The notes under the pieces are model-generated. The model searched no databases. It was not told where the DNA came from and saw nothing but the letters and a program-made list of their open reading frames with translations. DNA of 7,556 nt from Thermococcaceae archaeon (GTDB taxonomy: Archaea > Methanobacteriota_B > Thermococci > Thermococcales > Thermococcaceae), in assembly GCA_027064745.1 (NCBI GenBank), contig JAMOPD010000330.1, positions 1-7,556 on the forward strand, read 5' to 3'. This document shows positions 1 through 5,224 of this stretch, piece by piece. Position numbers and translations under genes: made by a program. Numbering within the stretch: the stretch's first letter is position 1; each line of letters opens with the position of its first letter.

Positions 1-778
1 TCCAGTTAAATCCATCATAGGCGACGAAATATGTGCCGCCCCCAAAATCATAATAAATCCTCCACACTGGATAGAATACCAGAGCAAAATCCTCCACTTC
101 TCCTTCGAAACTGAAACTCAACAATTCATTGTCCTCTGGGACATATAGCTCCTTGGCCCTGTCCGAAGCCCTGTCGAGAAGTATTTCCTCCGCTCTCTTC
201 CGTCCAAATTCAGTATTCAGAAAATCCAGCTTCAGGCTCTCCCACTCTTCAACATCCAGCTCTTTCAGGGGCTTTATCTTGATTTTTGACGCAAGTGTCT
301 GTTTGAGGTCTTTGAGGAAAATATGACTCTTCTCCATCTTTCGTGTTAGCTCCTCTAGAGCCACATCGTAGACGCTCCTTCTCCCCGAACTACAGACAAT
401 AAGCGTGTCGTTGAATTTTCTATGCTTTAAGACTTTTTCTTTTTTACCTCTCCTCTTCTCATAAACCTCGTACCTGACGTATCCCCTTGCTTTGACTTTG
501 CCGAACCACAGTGGAATATAGAATCCCTCAACCTTTACAATGCTGATTTTATCCCTTGACCCGGTGAAGTCTCTATCCTTCCTCATTCTCTCCCAGAATT
601 TTTTAACAATCTCTTTCTCCGAAAGGCTCTCGACAAAAAATGTGTTGCTCTCCCCAAATATCTCATCAAATGAGTTTGGAAAACCGCAATAAGGGCACAC
701 GACGATTATGTCCTCAGGTGAAACATCCAGAGGGGCACCGCACTTTTTGCATTTGAGTGCTTGGATGATTACCACCAT
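1..778 (-). CDS. Zinc-ribbon protein of unknown function, 3' end outside window
   Basis: This minus-strand frame stays open from an ATG at 776-778 to the left edge, giving 259 codons. An N-terminal zinc ribbon is visible: C10-x2-C13 and C28-x2-C31, in the contexts CKKCG and CPYCG. A basic, mixed-charge middle follows, with a FYIPLWFGKV stretch near residue 90 and helical segments near 145-225. The last visible part (FYPVWRIYYDFGGGTYF) looks like the aromatic beta-hairpin repeat found in zinc-ribbon proteins that often end in membrane segments; that part would lie off the edge. The ATG is chosen because box A lies 20-27 nt upstream, implying a leaderless or nearly leaderless mRNA, and no Shine-Dalgarno site is present. 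The zinc ribbon is seen directly. The cellular role is not recognised. Confidence 0.8.
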   Translation of the reverse strand, partial: MVVIIQALKCKKCGAPLDVSPEDIIVVCPYCGFPNSFDEIFGESNTFFVESLSEKEIVKKFWERMRKDRDFTGSRDKISIVKVEGFYIPLWFGKVKARGYVRYEVYEKRRGKKEKVLKHRKFNDTLIVCSSGRRSVYDVALEELTRKMEKSHIFLKDLKQTLASKIKIKPLKELDVEEWESLKLDFLNTEFGRKRAEEILLDRASDRAKELYVPEDNELLSFSFEGEVEDFALVFYPVWRIYYDFGGGTYFVAYDGFNW

Positions 779-797
779 AGATAGGGAGAAGCTAATG

Positions 798-805
798 CTT
801 AAAAG
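798..805 (-). promoter_or_regulatory. Box A (TATA) for the zinc-ribbon gene
   Basis: The minus strand reads CTTTTAAG 20-27 nt before the ATG at 778. That is the spacing expected if transcription starts at or next to the start codon. It lies just beyond the predicted 3' end of the sRNA candidate (810), so the two transcripts need not overlap. Confidence 0.45.
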
Positions 806-809
806 TTTT

Positions 810-868
810 TGGCTCAGCCTTGTCGATGCGGGCATCGTTAACCCCAAAGGCCAATGTCATCATCGCCA
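810..868 (-). ncRNA. Candidate C/D-box guide sRNA
   Basis: This is a 59-nt element. On the minus strand it starts with TGGC, one G, a perfect C box ATGATGA (857-863), 18 nt, a C'-like ACGATGC (832-838, 5 of 7 matches), a 14-nt guide and a perfect D box CTGA (814-817), then ends with GCCA. The TGGC and GCCA ends pair, and with the C and D boxes they form the expected kink-turn: a 3-nt bulge, tandem G-A pairs, and a stem directly after the D box. D' is degenerate (TGGG or GGGG). Size, stem and box spacing fit archaeal C/D sRNAs, which guide 2'-O-methylation with L7Ae, Nop5 and fibrillarin. A box A lies 19-28 nt before the predicted 5' end. The weak point is that C' and the guide can pair with each other (CGATG/CATCG). 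The target is not established. Confidence 0.55.
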
Positions 869-886
869 TGATAGCTTTGTAATGAT

Positions 887-896
887 GTTTAAAAGC
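887..896 (-). promoter_or_regulatory. Box A for the sRNA candidate
   Basis: The minus strand reads GCTTTTAAAC, centred about 24 nt before position 868, the independently predicted 5' end of the C/D sRNA. No protein start lies at that distance. Confidence 0.45.
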
Positions 897-974
897 TCAT
901 CTGTATCCCATAGGGAATAACTGTGAGGTGTTTGGGCATGTTAAGTTTTATTCTCCCTATTAGACATTTTCAGC

Positions 975-1223
975 TTATTCTAACAGTATCTCTCAGCCAG
1001 AGGCTGTTCCTACGACGAGAGAGACTGCAAGCAGGCTGTCACACAGACTTCCTCCCTAAATGCCAGCCCAATCAGCGGGGATCATAAAGAGTATAGCCTT
1101 CTCTGACTTCCAGAGTATAGCAACAGCCACAAAGGCACCGTCGATCCGTAGTTCAGAAAGAACAGGGAGTAACAACGCCGTCAGAAGGAGTGCAACAGGA
1201 GCAGGGACAAGACAACATCTCAC
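975..1223 (-). pseudogene. Decayed small membrane-protein gene downstream of queE
   Basis: A GTG start (1221-1223) overlaps the TGA stop of queE (1220-1222) as GTGA, the usual sign of translational coupling. The frame runs 83 codons to a TAA at 975-977. It is broken by a TAG at codon 56 (1056-1058) and a TGA at codon 77 (993-995), both in the same frame. Hydrophobic coding character continues on both sides of the TAG: APVALLLTALLLPVL and GAFVAVAILW before it, DSLLAVSLVVGTASG after it. It therefore looks like a gene for a roughly 80-residue protein with two or three membrane segments and two nonsense mutations. The alternative is a genuine 55-residue protein ending at the TAG. I do not recognise the family. 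Position suggests past co-expression with queE, which does not prove a shared function. Confidence 0.45.
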
Positions 1224-1981
1224 AGCACGTTAAGATACTTATGCACCTGAAAGCTCAGTCCGACGTTCTTTCTTCCCATTACTATGGCCGCCTCATGATA
1301 GAGCTCCATTAGGCGAGTCTGCGGAATATCAACTGGTTCCTTCGGCTGAATCACGAGGGGAGCCAAATCTCTTAATAGTTCGGCGTACCAGCGGATGTTC
1401 TCGATCTTTGTCTCCGACGTAACAACCAGCTTTGCATAGGTTTTTGCTCCTGCTTCCCTCAGAATTCTTATGCTCTCAACCTCCCTTAAGACCAGTTCTC
1501 TCCAGTTCTCCGTGGCTTTGGTCGTTTCATCCTTTATATCAACGCTGGCGTAATCAACGAGGCTGGCGATTTCCTTAACCAGCTCAGGAAGACCGCCGTG
1601 CGTTTCAAGGAAATTGGAAAAGCCAAGTTCCTTCATGCGCTCCATGAGGGCATTGAGTGGTTTTATCTGAAGTGTGGGCTCCCCACCGGTGTAGCTTATC
1701 GAGTGTATATCACCGGTGTCAAGGTGCAGGATTGTATCAACCACTTCATCCAAACTTGCAGGATTGGGTTTGTACTCGAACTTTCCTGTGAAGGGCCTGA
1801 CCTCATAGCGCCAGTGTGAAACCTGGGAAGCATCTATAAATTCCCTCGAATCGCACCACTTACAGTTAAGGTCGCAGCCGGCAAATCTCACGAAAATCTG
1901 TCTTCTTCCAAATGCTGAACCTTCAATGCTTCCGCCTTCCCCCTGCCAGCTGTTAAAGACCTCAGCCATGATGAGCTTCAT
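1220..1981 (-). CDS. queE: 7-carboxy-7-deazaguanine synthase (QueE), radical SAM
   Basis: The 253-residue product matches the QueE family. It has an N-terminal substrate-binding signature SWQGEG (11-16), the radical SAM cluster motif C36-x3-C40-x2-C43 followed by D44, and the SAM-binding GGEP motif at 99-102. QueE converts 6-carboxytetrahydropterin to 7-carboxy-7-deazaguanine, using SAM, a 4Fe-4S cluster and Mg2+. In archaea the product leads through preQ0 to archaeosine at position 15 of tRNAs. The length is usual for the family. ATG at 1979-1981 is chosen because box A is centred about 26 nt upstream, so the mRNA is probably leaderless. A second ATG at 1969 (M5) is possible and would remove only four residues. 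A small broken membrane frame follows with a GTGA overlap. The divergent neighbour is folP-like. Confidence 0.95.
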   Translation of the reverse strand: MKLIMAEVFNSWQGEGGSIEGSAFGRRQIFVRFAGCDLNCKWCDSREFIDASQVSHWRYEVRPFTGKFEYKPNPASLDEVVDTILHLDTGDIHSISYTGGEPTLQIKPLNALMERMKELGFSNFLETHGGLPELVKEIASLVDYASVDIKDETTKATENWRELVLREVESIRILREAGAKTYAKLVVTSETKIENIRWYAELLRDLAPLVIQPKEPVDIPQTRLMELYHEAAIVMGRKNVGLSFQVHKYLNVL

Positions 1982-2002
1982 GTTTTACACATGGCCTGAA
2001 AT

Positions 2003-2011
2003 GCTTTTAAC
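2003..2011 (-). promoter_or_regulatory. Box A for queE
   Basis: The minus strand reads GTTAAAAGC, preceded by a purine-rich AAAG that could serve as BRE. Its centre is about 26 nt before the queE ATG, placing the transcription start at the codon itself. Confidence 0.5.
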
Positions 2012-2096
2012 CTTTAGCATAAGGGCATGCACTGTAAAGATAAGTCAAAGAAATGGAATTGATAACAAACAAAACCTGACAGTACCAATGGCATAG

Positions 2097-2106
2097 CTTT
2101 TTTATC
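2097..2106 (+). promoter_or_regulatory. Box A for the folP-like gene
   Basis: CTTTTTTATC lies about 37 nt before the ATG at 2139. This implies a leader of about 12 nt that carries the Shine-Dalgarno site GGGTGA (2129-2134), 4 nt before the ATG. Confidence 0.5.
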
Positions 2107-2138
2107 CCCTACCCCTCACAGTTTCATAGGGTGATATC

Positions 2139-2957
2139 ATGAAGTTTGCTAGAGTCGACCTTAAAGAGCCGAAAATTATGGGCGTTATCAACGTATCCCC
2201 AGAGAGCTTTTACAAAGGGAGCGTTAAGAAAAGCGAAAAGGAGCTCATCAGCACTGTTCTTAAAATGATTGAAGATGGAGCATCTTTCATAGATATCGGT
2301 GCAAAATCCACAGCTCCTTATCTGGAGACTCAAATATCTGTTGAAGAGGAAATAAGGAGAGCAGTATGGGCGGTGAGCATTGTAAGGGAGTATGTGAATG
2401 TTCCGATAAGCATTGATACAACAAATTCACGGGTGGCTGAAGAGGCAATTAAAGCAGGTGCTGATATAATAAATGATGTTACAGGCTTTAAAGGAGATAA
2501 ACAAATGCCTAAGGTTGCTGGAGAATATGGCACCCCTGCTGTGCTCTGCGCCCATGCAGAGGATATCAATTTAAGATTAAAAGACCCTATACACACCGTT
2601 ATCGATGCCCTTCAGGAGAGTCTGGTAACCGCTCAGAAGTATGGAGTTGAAGATGTTGCTGTTGATCCGGCAATCGGCTTTCTCCGTCCTGATTGGCTAC
2701 CTTGGTATGAGTGGGACTCTAAAATCTTGGCGAACCTCAACATGCTGAAGGTTTTTGGAAAGCCCATTCTCGTGGGAGTTTCCAGAAAGTCGTTCATAGG
2801 TGCAATAACCGGTAGAAAAGCTGAGGAAAGACTGGCTGGAAGTTTGGCAGCAACCGCAGTAGCGGTTTTCAATGGGGCACATATCATCAGGACTCATGAT
2901 GTCAGGGAAACATTGGATGCTGTTAAGGTGGCGGAATTCATAGGGAAACAGCGTTAG
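2139..2957 (+). CDS. folP: Dihydropteroate synthase family protein (archaeal FolP)
   Basis: The 272-residue TIM-barrel protein carries the dihydropteroate synthase motifs in order: MGVINVSPESF (14-24), FIDIGAKSTAP (50-60), ISIDT (90-94), INDV (111-114), DPAIGF (176-181), GVSRKSF (213-219) and RTHDV (251-255). Bacterial enzymes join hydroxymethyl-dihydropterin diphosphate to p-aminobenzoate. Archaea that make tetrahydromethanopterin-like C1 carriers use related enzymes with an RFA-phosphate substrate, and which reaction applies here cannot be read from the sequence. The usual GGEST of the second motif is GAKST, so the substrate loop differs from bacterial FolP. The start is supported by GGGTGA 4 nt upstream and a box A. 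The gene is divergent from queE. Its last 20 bases overlap the end of the convergent ArsR-type gene. Confidence 0.88.
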   Translation: MKFARVDLKEPKIMGVINVSPESFYKGSVKKSEKELISTVLKMIEDGASFIDIGAKSTAPYLETQISVEEEIRRAVWAVSIVREYVNVPISIDTTNSRVAEEAIKAGADIINDVTGFKGDKQMPKVAGEYGTPAVLCAHAEDINLRLKDPIHTVIDALQESLVTAQKYGVEDVAVDPAIGFLRPDWLPWYEWDSKILANLNMLKVFGKPILVGVSRKSFIGAITGRKAEERLAGSLAATAVAVFNGAHIIRTHDVRETLDAVKVAEFIGKQR

Positions 2958-3293
2958 TCCACTGATTTGAGCTTTGTGATTTCATCTCCTCTATTATCTC
3001 CTCCAGCACTGTCGCAATGCAGAGGTCGATGTTTTTAGTTCTGTAATATTTCCTCACAATCATTCTCTTTTCATCGAACTCAACTCGGTATTCAAGAAAG
3101 CCGCTGTTCATTAACTTCCGGAGATGTGAAATTAAGAGAGGTTTGGATATTCCAAGCGCCTCCCTAAGCTGTTTGCTGGTTTTTTCTTCGTTTAAACACA
3201 AAGCAAGTATTTTAAGCCTTATTGGATTTGAGAGGGCTTTAAAGACGTTAGCACTTCTTTCTGCTATGTCCTGAGTGATGTTCCATCCCCCAC
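2938..3293 (-). CDS. ArsR-type winged-helix regulator, probable frameshift at start
   Basis: The frame has a clear ArsR-like winged helix: VFKALSNPIRLKILAL (helices 1-2), then EKTSKQLREALGISKPLLIS and HLRKLMNSGFLEY (recognition helix), then a wing (DEKRMIVRKYYRT) and a final helix. The only in-frame common start is TTG at 3201, inside helix 2, which would delete the first helix. Coding character continues upstream (NITQDIAERSAN) to about 3285 without an ATG, GTG or TTG. A GTG at 3291-3293 has a good AAGGAG site (3303-3308) 9 nt before it but is out of frame. One extra G in the G5 tract right after it (3287-3291) would join the frames. The 5' boundary given assumes that repair. Alternatives are a sequencing error, a real mutation, a non-standard start, or frameshifting from the upstream gene. 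The effector and DNA target are unknown. The gene ends convergently with folP. Confidence 0.65.
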
Positions 3294-3299
3294 AGTAAT

Positions 3300-3518
3300 T
3301 TACTCCTTAAGCTCCTCCCTAAGCTCTTTGATTTCTTTTCTTAAAAGTCTTATCTCCTCAAGGAGATCCTTCATTGTCTCTTCTATCTTTGGATTTGAAG
3401 GGGATGGTTGCTGGGAACTTGAATACCTAGCTATTAAAAGCACCGCACCTATCACAACTGCTATTAAGACCAACCATCCGAGGAATTCCATCCCGGGTGG
3501 AAGTGGGGGCAGGGGCAT
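3300..3518 (-). CDS. Small one-pass membrane protein with C-terminal coiled coil
   Basis: The 72-residue product has a proline-rich tip (PLPPLPPG), one transmembrane segment at about 12-30 (FLGWLVLIAVVIGAVLLIA), an R31 stop-transfer, a Ser/Pro/Gln linker at 33-43, and a helix at 44-72. In the helix, hydrophobic residues at 45, 49, 52, 56, 59, 63, 66 and 70 give an unbroken 4-3 heptad, so dimerisation or pairing with another coil is likely. The ATG at 3516-3518 is preferred because GAGGTGA lies 8 nt upstream and overlaps the previous stop. A GTG at 3530 in the same frame would add four residues and overlap that stop as GTGA. The gene sits between the exported Pro-rich protein and the winged-helix gene. 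No known family is recognised. The heptad and membrane segment are seen; the role as signal transmitter is inferred. Confidence 0.75.
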   Translation of the reverse strand: MPLPPLPPGMEFLGWLVLIAVVIGAVLLIARYSSSQQPSPSNPKIEETMKDLLEEIRLLRKEIKELREELKE

Positions 3519-3526
3519 AGTATTTT

Positions 3527-4006
3527 TCACCTCTTGTTCAAGATATCTCGTATCCCATGTAGGGTTTCTATTGCCAGATGGGCATAAACTCTACTCTCCC
3601 TATATTTGCCATCCTCATAAAGTTTTTCGGATTTTTCATAAAGTTGCCTTGCCATGTTTTCAAGGTCTACAACTTCCTCTGTTGGTTTTGAATTCGACAA
3701 TATCGTGTTAACTTCTTGGAATTCTCTGTATGCATGCCATATTTCGTCTTTAGCAATGTTTTTTTCTGAAGGTGGAGCTGGTGGCTTAGGCACTGGTTGT
3801 GGGGGTTCCGGAGGTGAAGGAGCCTCTTGTGGATTAGGTTGTTCAGGCTGTTGTGGTGGTTGCGGAGCCTCCTGCGGGGTTTCCTGAGGAGATTGCTGTG
3901 GTGGCTGTAAAGGTGGGAGTTCATCTCCGCTAACTACAACAAAAACCAAACCACCGAGTGTAAGAGCCAATAACAAAATACCTACTTTTTTAATTAGGTT
4001 CAACAT
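3527..4006 (-). CDS. Membrane-anchored exported protein with Pro/Gln-rich stalk and helical domain
   Basis: The 159-residue product starts with a signal peptide or anchor: KK at 6-7, then a hydrophobic core at about 8-25 (ILLLALTLGGLVFVVV) and VSGDE. A Pro/Gln/Glu-rich low-complexity stalk spans about 29-80, with many PQ, PP and EAP steps. The C-terminal 80 residues are helical and charged; the segment EKLYEDGKYRESRVYAHLA resembles a TPR-like or S-layer-associated helical hairpin. The ATG at 4004-4006 is chosen because GGTGA (4013-4017) lies 6 nt upstream. A GTG at 4015 in the same frame overlaps that site and is less likely. It is the first gene of a three-gene operon with a strong promoter. 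The topology (outside face, stalk, helical head) is inferred. No catalytic motif is visible and the function is unknown. Confidence 0.75.
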   Translation of the reverse strand: MLNLIKKVGILLLALTLGGLVFVVVSGDELPPLQPPQQSPQETPQEAPQPPQQPEQPNPQEAPSPPEPPQPVPKPPAPPSEKNIAKDEIWHAYREFQEVNTILSNSKPTEEVVDLENMARQLYEKSEKLYEDGKYRESRVYAHLAIETLHGIRDILNKR

Positions 4007-4038
4007 ATGATTCACCGGATAAATATTTATTTACCTAC

Positions 4039-4053
4039 TATATAAACCTTTCG
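4039..4053 (-). promoter_or_regulatory. BRE plus box A for the three-gene operon
   Basis: The minus strand reads CGAAAGG (BRE) followed by TTTATATA (box A, 4039-4046), the best promoter match in the window. Transcription would start near 4018, leaving a leader of about 12 nt that is mostly the GGTGA site. Confidence 0.7.
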
Positions 4054-4247
4054 CTGCTATTACTTTTAGGTCTTTCACTTTCCTCAGCCCATCATGGGTT
4101 TCTTTCAATGTTTTTGCCACAAATCTTTTTTACGCAAATTTAGATGAGTACAGGGTCTCACCACCAGAAAGTATCATCTCACCGTTAGATATGACGTCCC
4201 TCTATTTCCCTCATAACTTGTTCTACTGTTACCTTTTTCTCTCCAGC
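4050..4247 (-). pseudogene. Remnant of a radical SAM glycyl-radical-enzyme activase
   Basis: Two adjacent frames carry recognisable pieces of one family in the right order. The first, AGEKKVTVEQVMREIE (4200-4247), matches the TVEEVxxEIE region of PflA-type activases. After a +1 frame change near 4190, SNGEMILSGGETLYSSKFA (4133-4189) matches their SAM-binding SGGEPL-x-Q-xFA region. A stop at 4130-4132 follows, then a lysine-rich open tail to about 4050. The N-terminal CX3CX2C cluster motif and the rest of the barrel are missing, and stops TAA-TGA lie directly upstream of the first piece. It is therefore a dead fragment. It fills the gap between the 85-residue gene and the promoter of the Pro-rich operon. 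Family assignment rests on motif memory, not a search. Confidence 0.5.
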
Positions 4248-4273
4248 TCATTATATTGTCAGGCCGTGTTCCG

Positions 4274-4531
4274 CTAAAGCTCCACACCTTTCACTCTATC
4301 GCTAACATAGCCTTCTAGAATCTCTACTCTTACCTTTCTCTTCTCCCCTGTCAGGTCGCTCATGAGCTGAACTCCCCTCGCGTAATCCCAGAGTCTCCTC
4401 CGAGCGGAGTCTGTTATCTGCTCGCACATTACTATAATCTCTCTGGCGTCCTTTTTGCTAGCGATTTCTATAACCCTCAGGGCATCTTCCTCATCAAAAA
4501 GACCTTTCTTCTTGAAGAGCACTTTAATCAC
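4274..4531 (-). CDS. Hypothetical protein, about 85 residues
   Basis: The product is an 85-residue charged soluble protein. It has a lysine-rich start (VIKVLFKKK), an acidic helix (FDEEDALRVIEIASKKDARE), a hydrophobic strand (IIVMC), an arginine-rich helix (DSARRRLWDYARG) and a C-terminal strand-turn-strand (KVRVEILEGYVSDRVK). The alternation suggests a compact alpha/beta fold, or the end of a larger one. I do not recognise a family. Three in-frame GTG codons compete as start: 4540, 4531 and 4522. The 4531 start matches the ATG-ATT-AAA start of the paralogous small ORF at 4693. The 4522 start has a GGTGAT site (4527-4532) 4 nt upstream. It is the last gene of the minus-strand operon beginning at 5197. 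Confidence 0.6.
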   Translation of the reverse strand: MIKVLFKKKGLFDEEDALRVIEIASKKDAREIIVMCEQITDSARRRLWDYARGVQLMSDLTGEKRKVRVEILEGYVSDRVKGVEL

Positions 4532-4589
4532 CTTTTGCACTTAAAGATGGAATATTAAAAATCCTCTTTTGGATAACTACTTTAATCAC
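4524..4589 (-). other. 21-codon ORF, probable remnant of duplication
   Basis: This is a GTG-started ORF (VIKVVIQKR at the start) ending in TAA. Its start overlaps the TGA stop of the 35-residue ORF as GTGA, and its end overlaps the start of the 85-residue gene. The sequence is a shortened copy of the unit upstream. It is more likely a duplication scar read by chance than a working gene, though it may pass ribosomes from one ORF to the next. Confidence 0.3.
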
Positions 4590-4693
4590 CTTTTTATGCT
4601 ATTAAATAATTCTGCACTTAAATATTTCATAGGCACAAAGATGGAATATTCAAAATCATCTCTATCCTTGCTTTTGAGGAACACTTTAATCAT
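4586..4693 (-). CDS. Possible 35-residue microprotein
   Basis: An ATG (4691-4693) sits directly after the TAA stop of the 167-residue gene (4694-4696), and the ORF ends in TGA at 4586-4588. The protein begins MIKVFLKSKDRDDFEYSIF and ends AELFNSIKR. Its first nine residues resemble the start of the 85-residue protein (VIKVLFKKK), and the rest does not match it. It could be a truncated paralogue or a real microprotein in the operon. There is no separate Shine-Dalgarno site, so translation would depend on re-initiation. Confidence 0.4.
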   Translation of the reverse strand: MIKVFLKSKDRDDFEYSIFVPMKYLSAELFNSIKR

Positions 4694-5197
4694 TTAAATA
4701 TATCTCATAAGCACTGCTATGGCATCTTCAAAAATTTCTCTATCTTCTGCATCCACCACGTGTTCAAGATACTGTAAAGCCCGCAGATTCACGATTATGT
4801 ATGCCTGTCCCCTATCGAGACCGAGAGCGTATGCATCATAAAACACCATATCTCTTCCCAGTGCCTTATTGAGCATCTCGACAAAATAGTTTATCTCCTC
4901 CACCCTCAGCTCATCCCATTTGCTCTCCATCTCATCAAAATATCTCTCCATAATTCTGAGAGTTTCTATGTCGACATTTAGGGTTCCCTCCACATAGGGG
5001 AACTCTCCGATGCGGAAGACCTTAACGCCCTCTTCATCCCGAATAGCAATAGAATCCCAGAGAACTATGCCCTCCACAACATTTCCGCTACCATATCTGC
5101 TCGCGAGATAGGTAAATGCCTGAAGTATGCTATCCATTTCGTCTATAAAAAGTTCCTCATTCTCAAAACTAATTATCTTGCTTATCGTGCCTGCCAT
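4694..5197 (-). CDS. Hypothetical acidic protein, 167 residues
   Basis: This is a soluble protein rich in Asp and Glu with no signal peptide or membrane segment. Segments seen are an N-terminal SKIISFENEELFIDEMDSIL, a strand-rich middle (GIVLWDSIAIRDEEGVKVF), helices around ERYFDEMESKWDELRVEEIN, then DMVFYDAYALGLDRGQAYII, and a helical end (DREIFEDAIAVLMRYI). I recognise no family and no catalytic signature. The ATG at 5195-5197 is preferred because GGAGTGA (5203-5209) lies 5 nt upstream and a box A is placed correctly. A GTG at 5212 would add five residues and overlap the Shine-Dalgarno region. It heads an operon with the small ORFs and the 85-residue protein (TAA then ATG, no gap). A toxin-antitoxin or partner pair is possible, but nothing in the sequence proves it. 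Confidence 0.7.
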   Translation of the reverse strand: MAGTISKIISFENEELFIDEMDSILQAFTYLASRYGSGNVVEGIVLWDSIAIRDEEGVKVFRIGEFPYVEGTLNVDIETLRIMERYFDEMESKWDELRVEEINYFVEMLNKALGRDMVFYDAYALGLDRGQAYIIVNLRALQYLEHVVDAEDREIFEDAIAVLMRYI

Positions 5198-5224
5198 GTG
5201 TATCACTCCCACTTAAGCTTAATC

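Larger units (their letters stand above)
4520..4693 (-). repeat. Three GATTAAAGT start units, two followed by related ATTCCATCTTT blocks
   Basis: On the minus strand GATTAAAGT occurs at 4683-4691, 4579-4587 and 4521-4529, each at an ORF start and the last two inside GGTGATTAAAGT. The stretches after the first two also share AATATTCCATCTTT and AAGTGCA. The second unit lacks two internal pieces present in the first. The missing pieces are bounded by short direct repeats (TTT, and GCA with a following A-run), as in slippage deletions. The pattern indicates tandem duplication of the start region followed by deletion. Confidence 0.7.

Noticed and set aside
129..326. A plus-strand ORF of 65 codons.
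   Set aside because: It is a Ser-rich shadow of the zinc-ribbon gene on the opposite strand, with no promoter or ribosome site.
791..868. A 25-codon minus-strand ORF (MAMMTLAFGVN at the start) overlapping the sRNA candidate.
   Set aside because: It ends inside the promoter of the next gene, has no Shine-Dalgarno site, and its bases are better explained by the C/D boxes and stem.
881..945. A second possible C/D sRNA on the plus strand (C-like ATGATGT near 882).
   Set aside because: The D boxes are imperfect (CTGT), no closing stem is present, and the region holds the promoter of the better candidate.
3654..3887. A plus-strand ORF rich in Gly and Cys (GGSGGEGASCG).
   Set aside because: It is the antisense of the Pro/Gln-rich stalk; the repeats come from the CCA/CAG codon pattern of the real gene.
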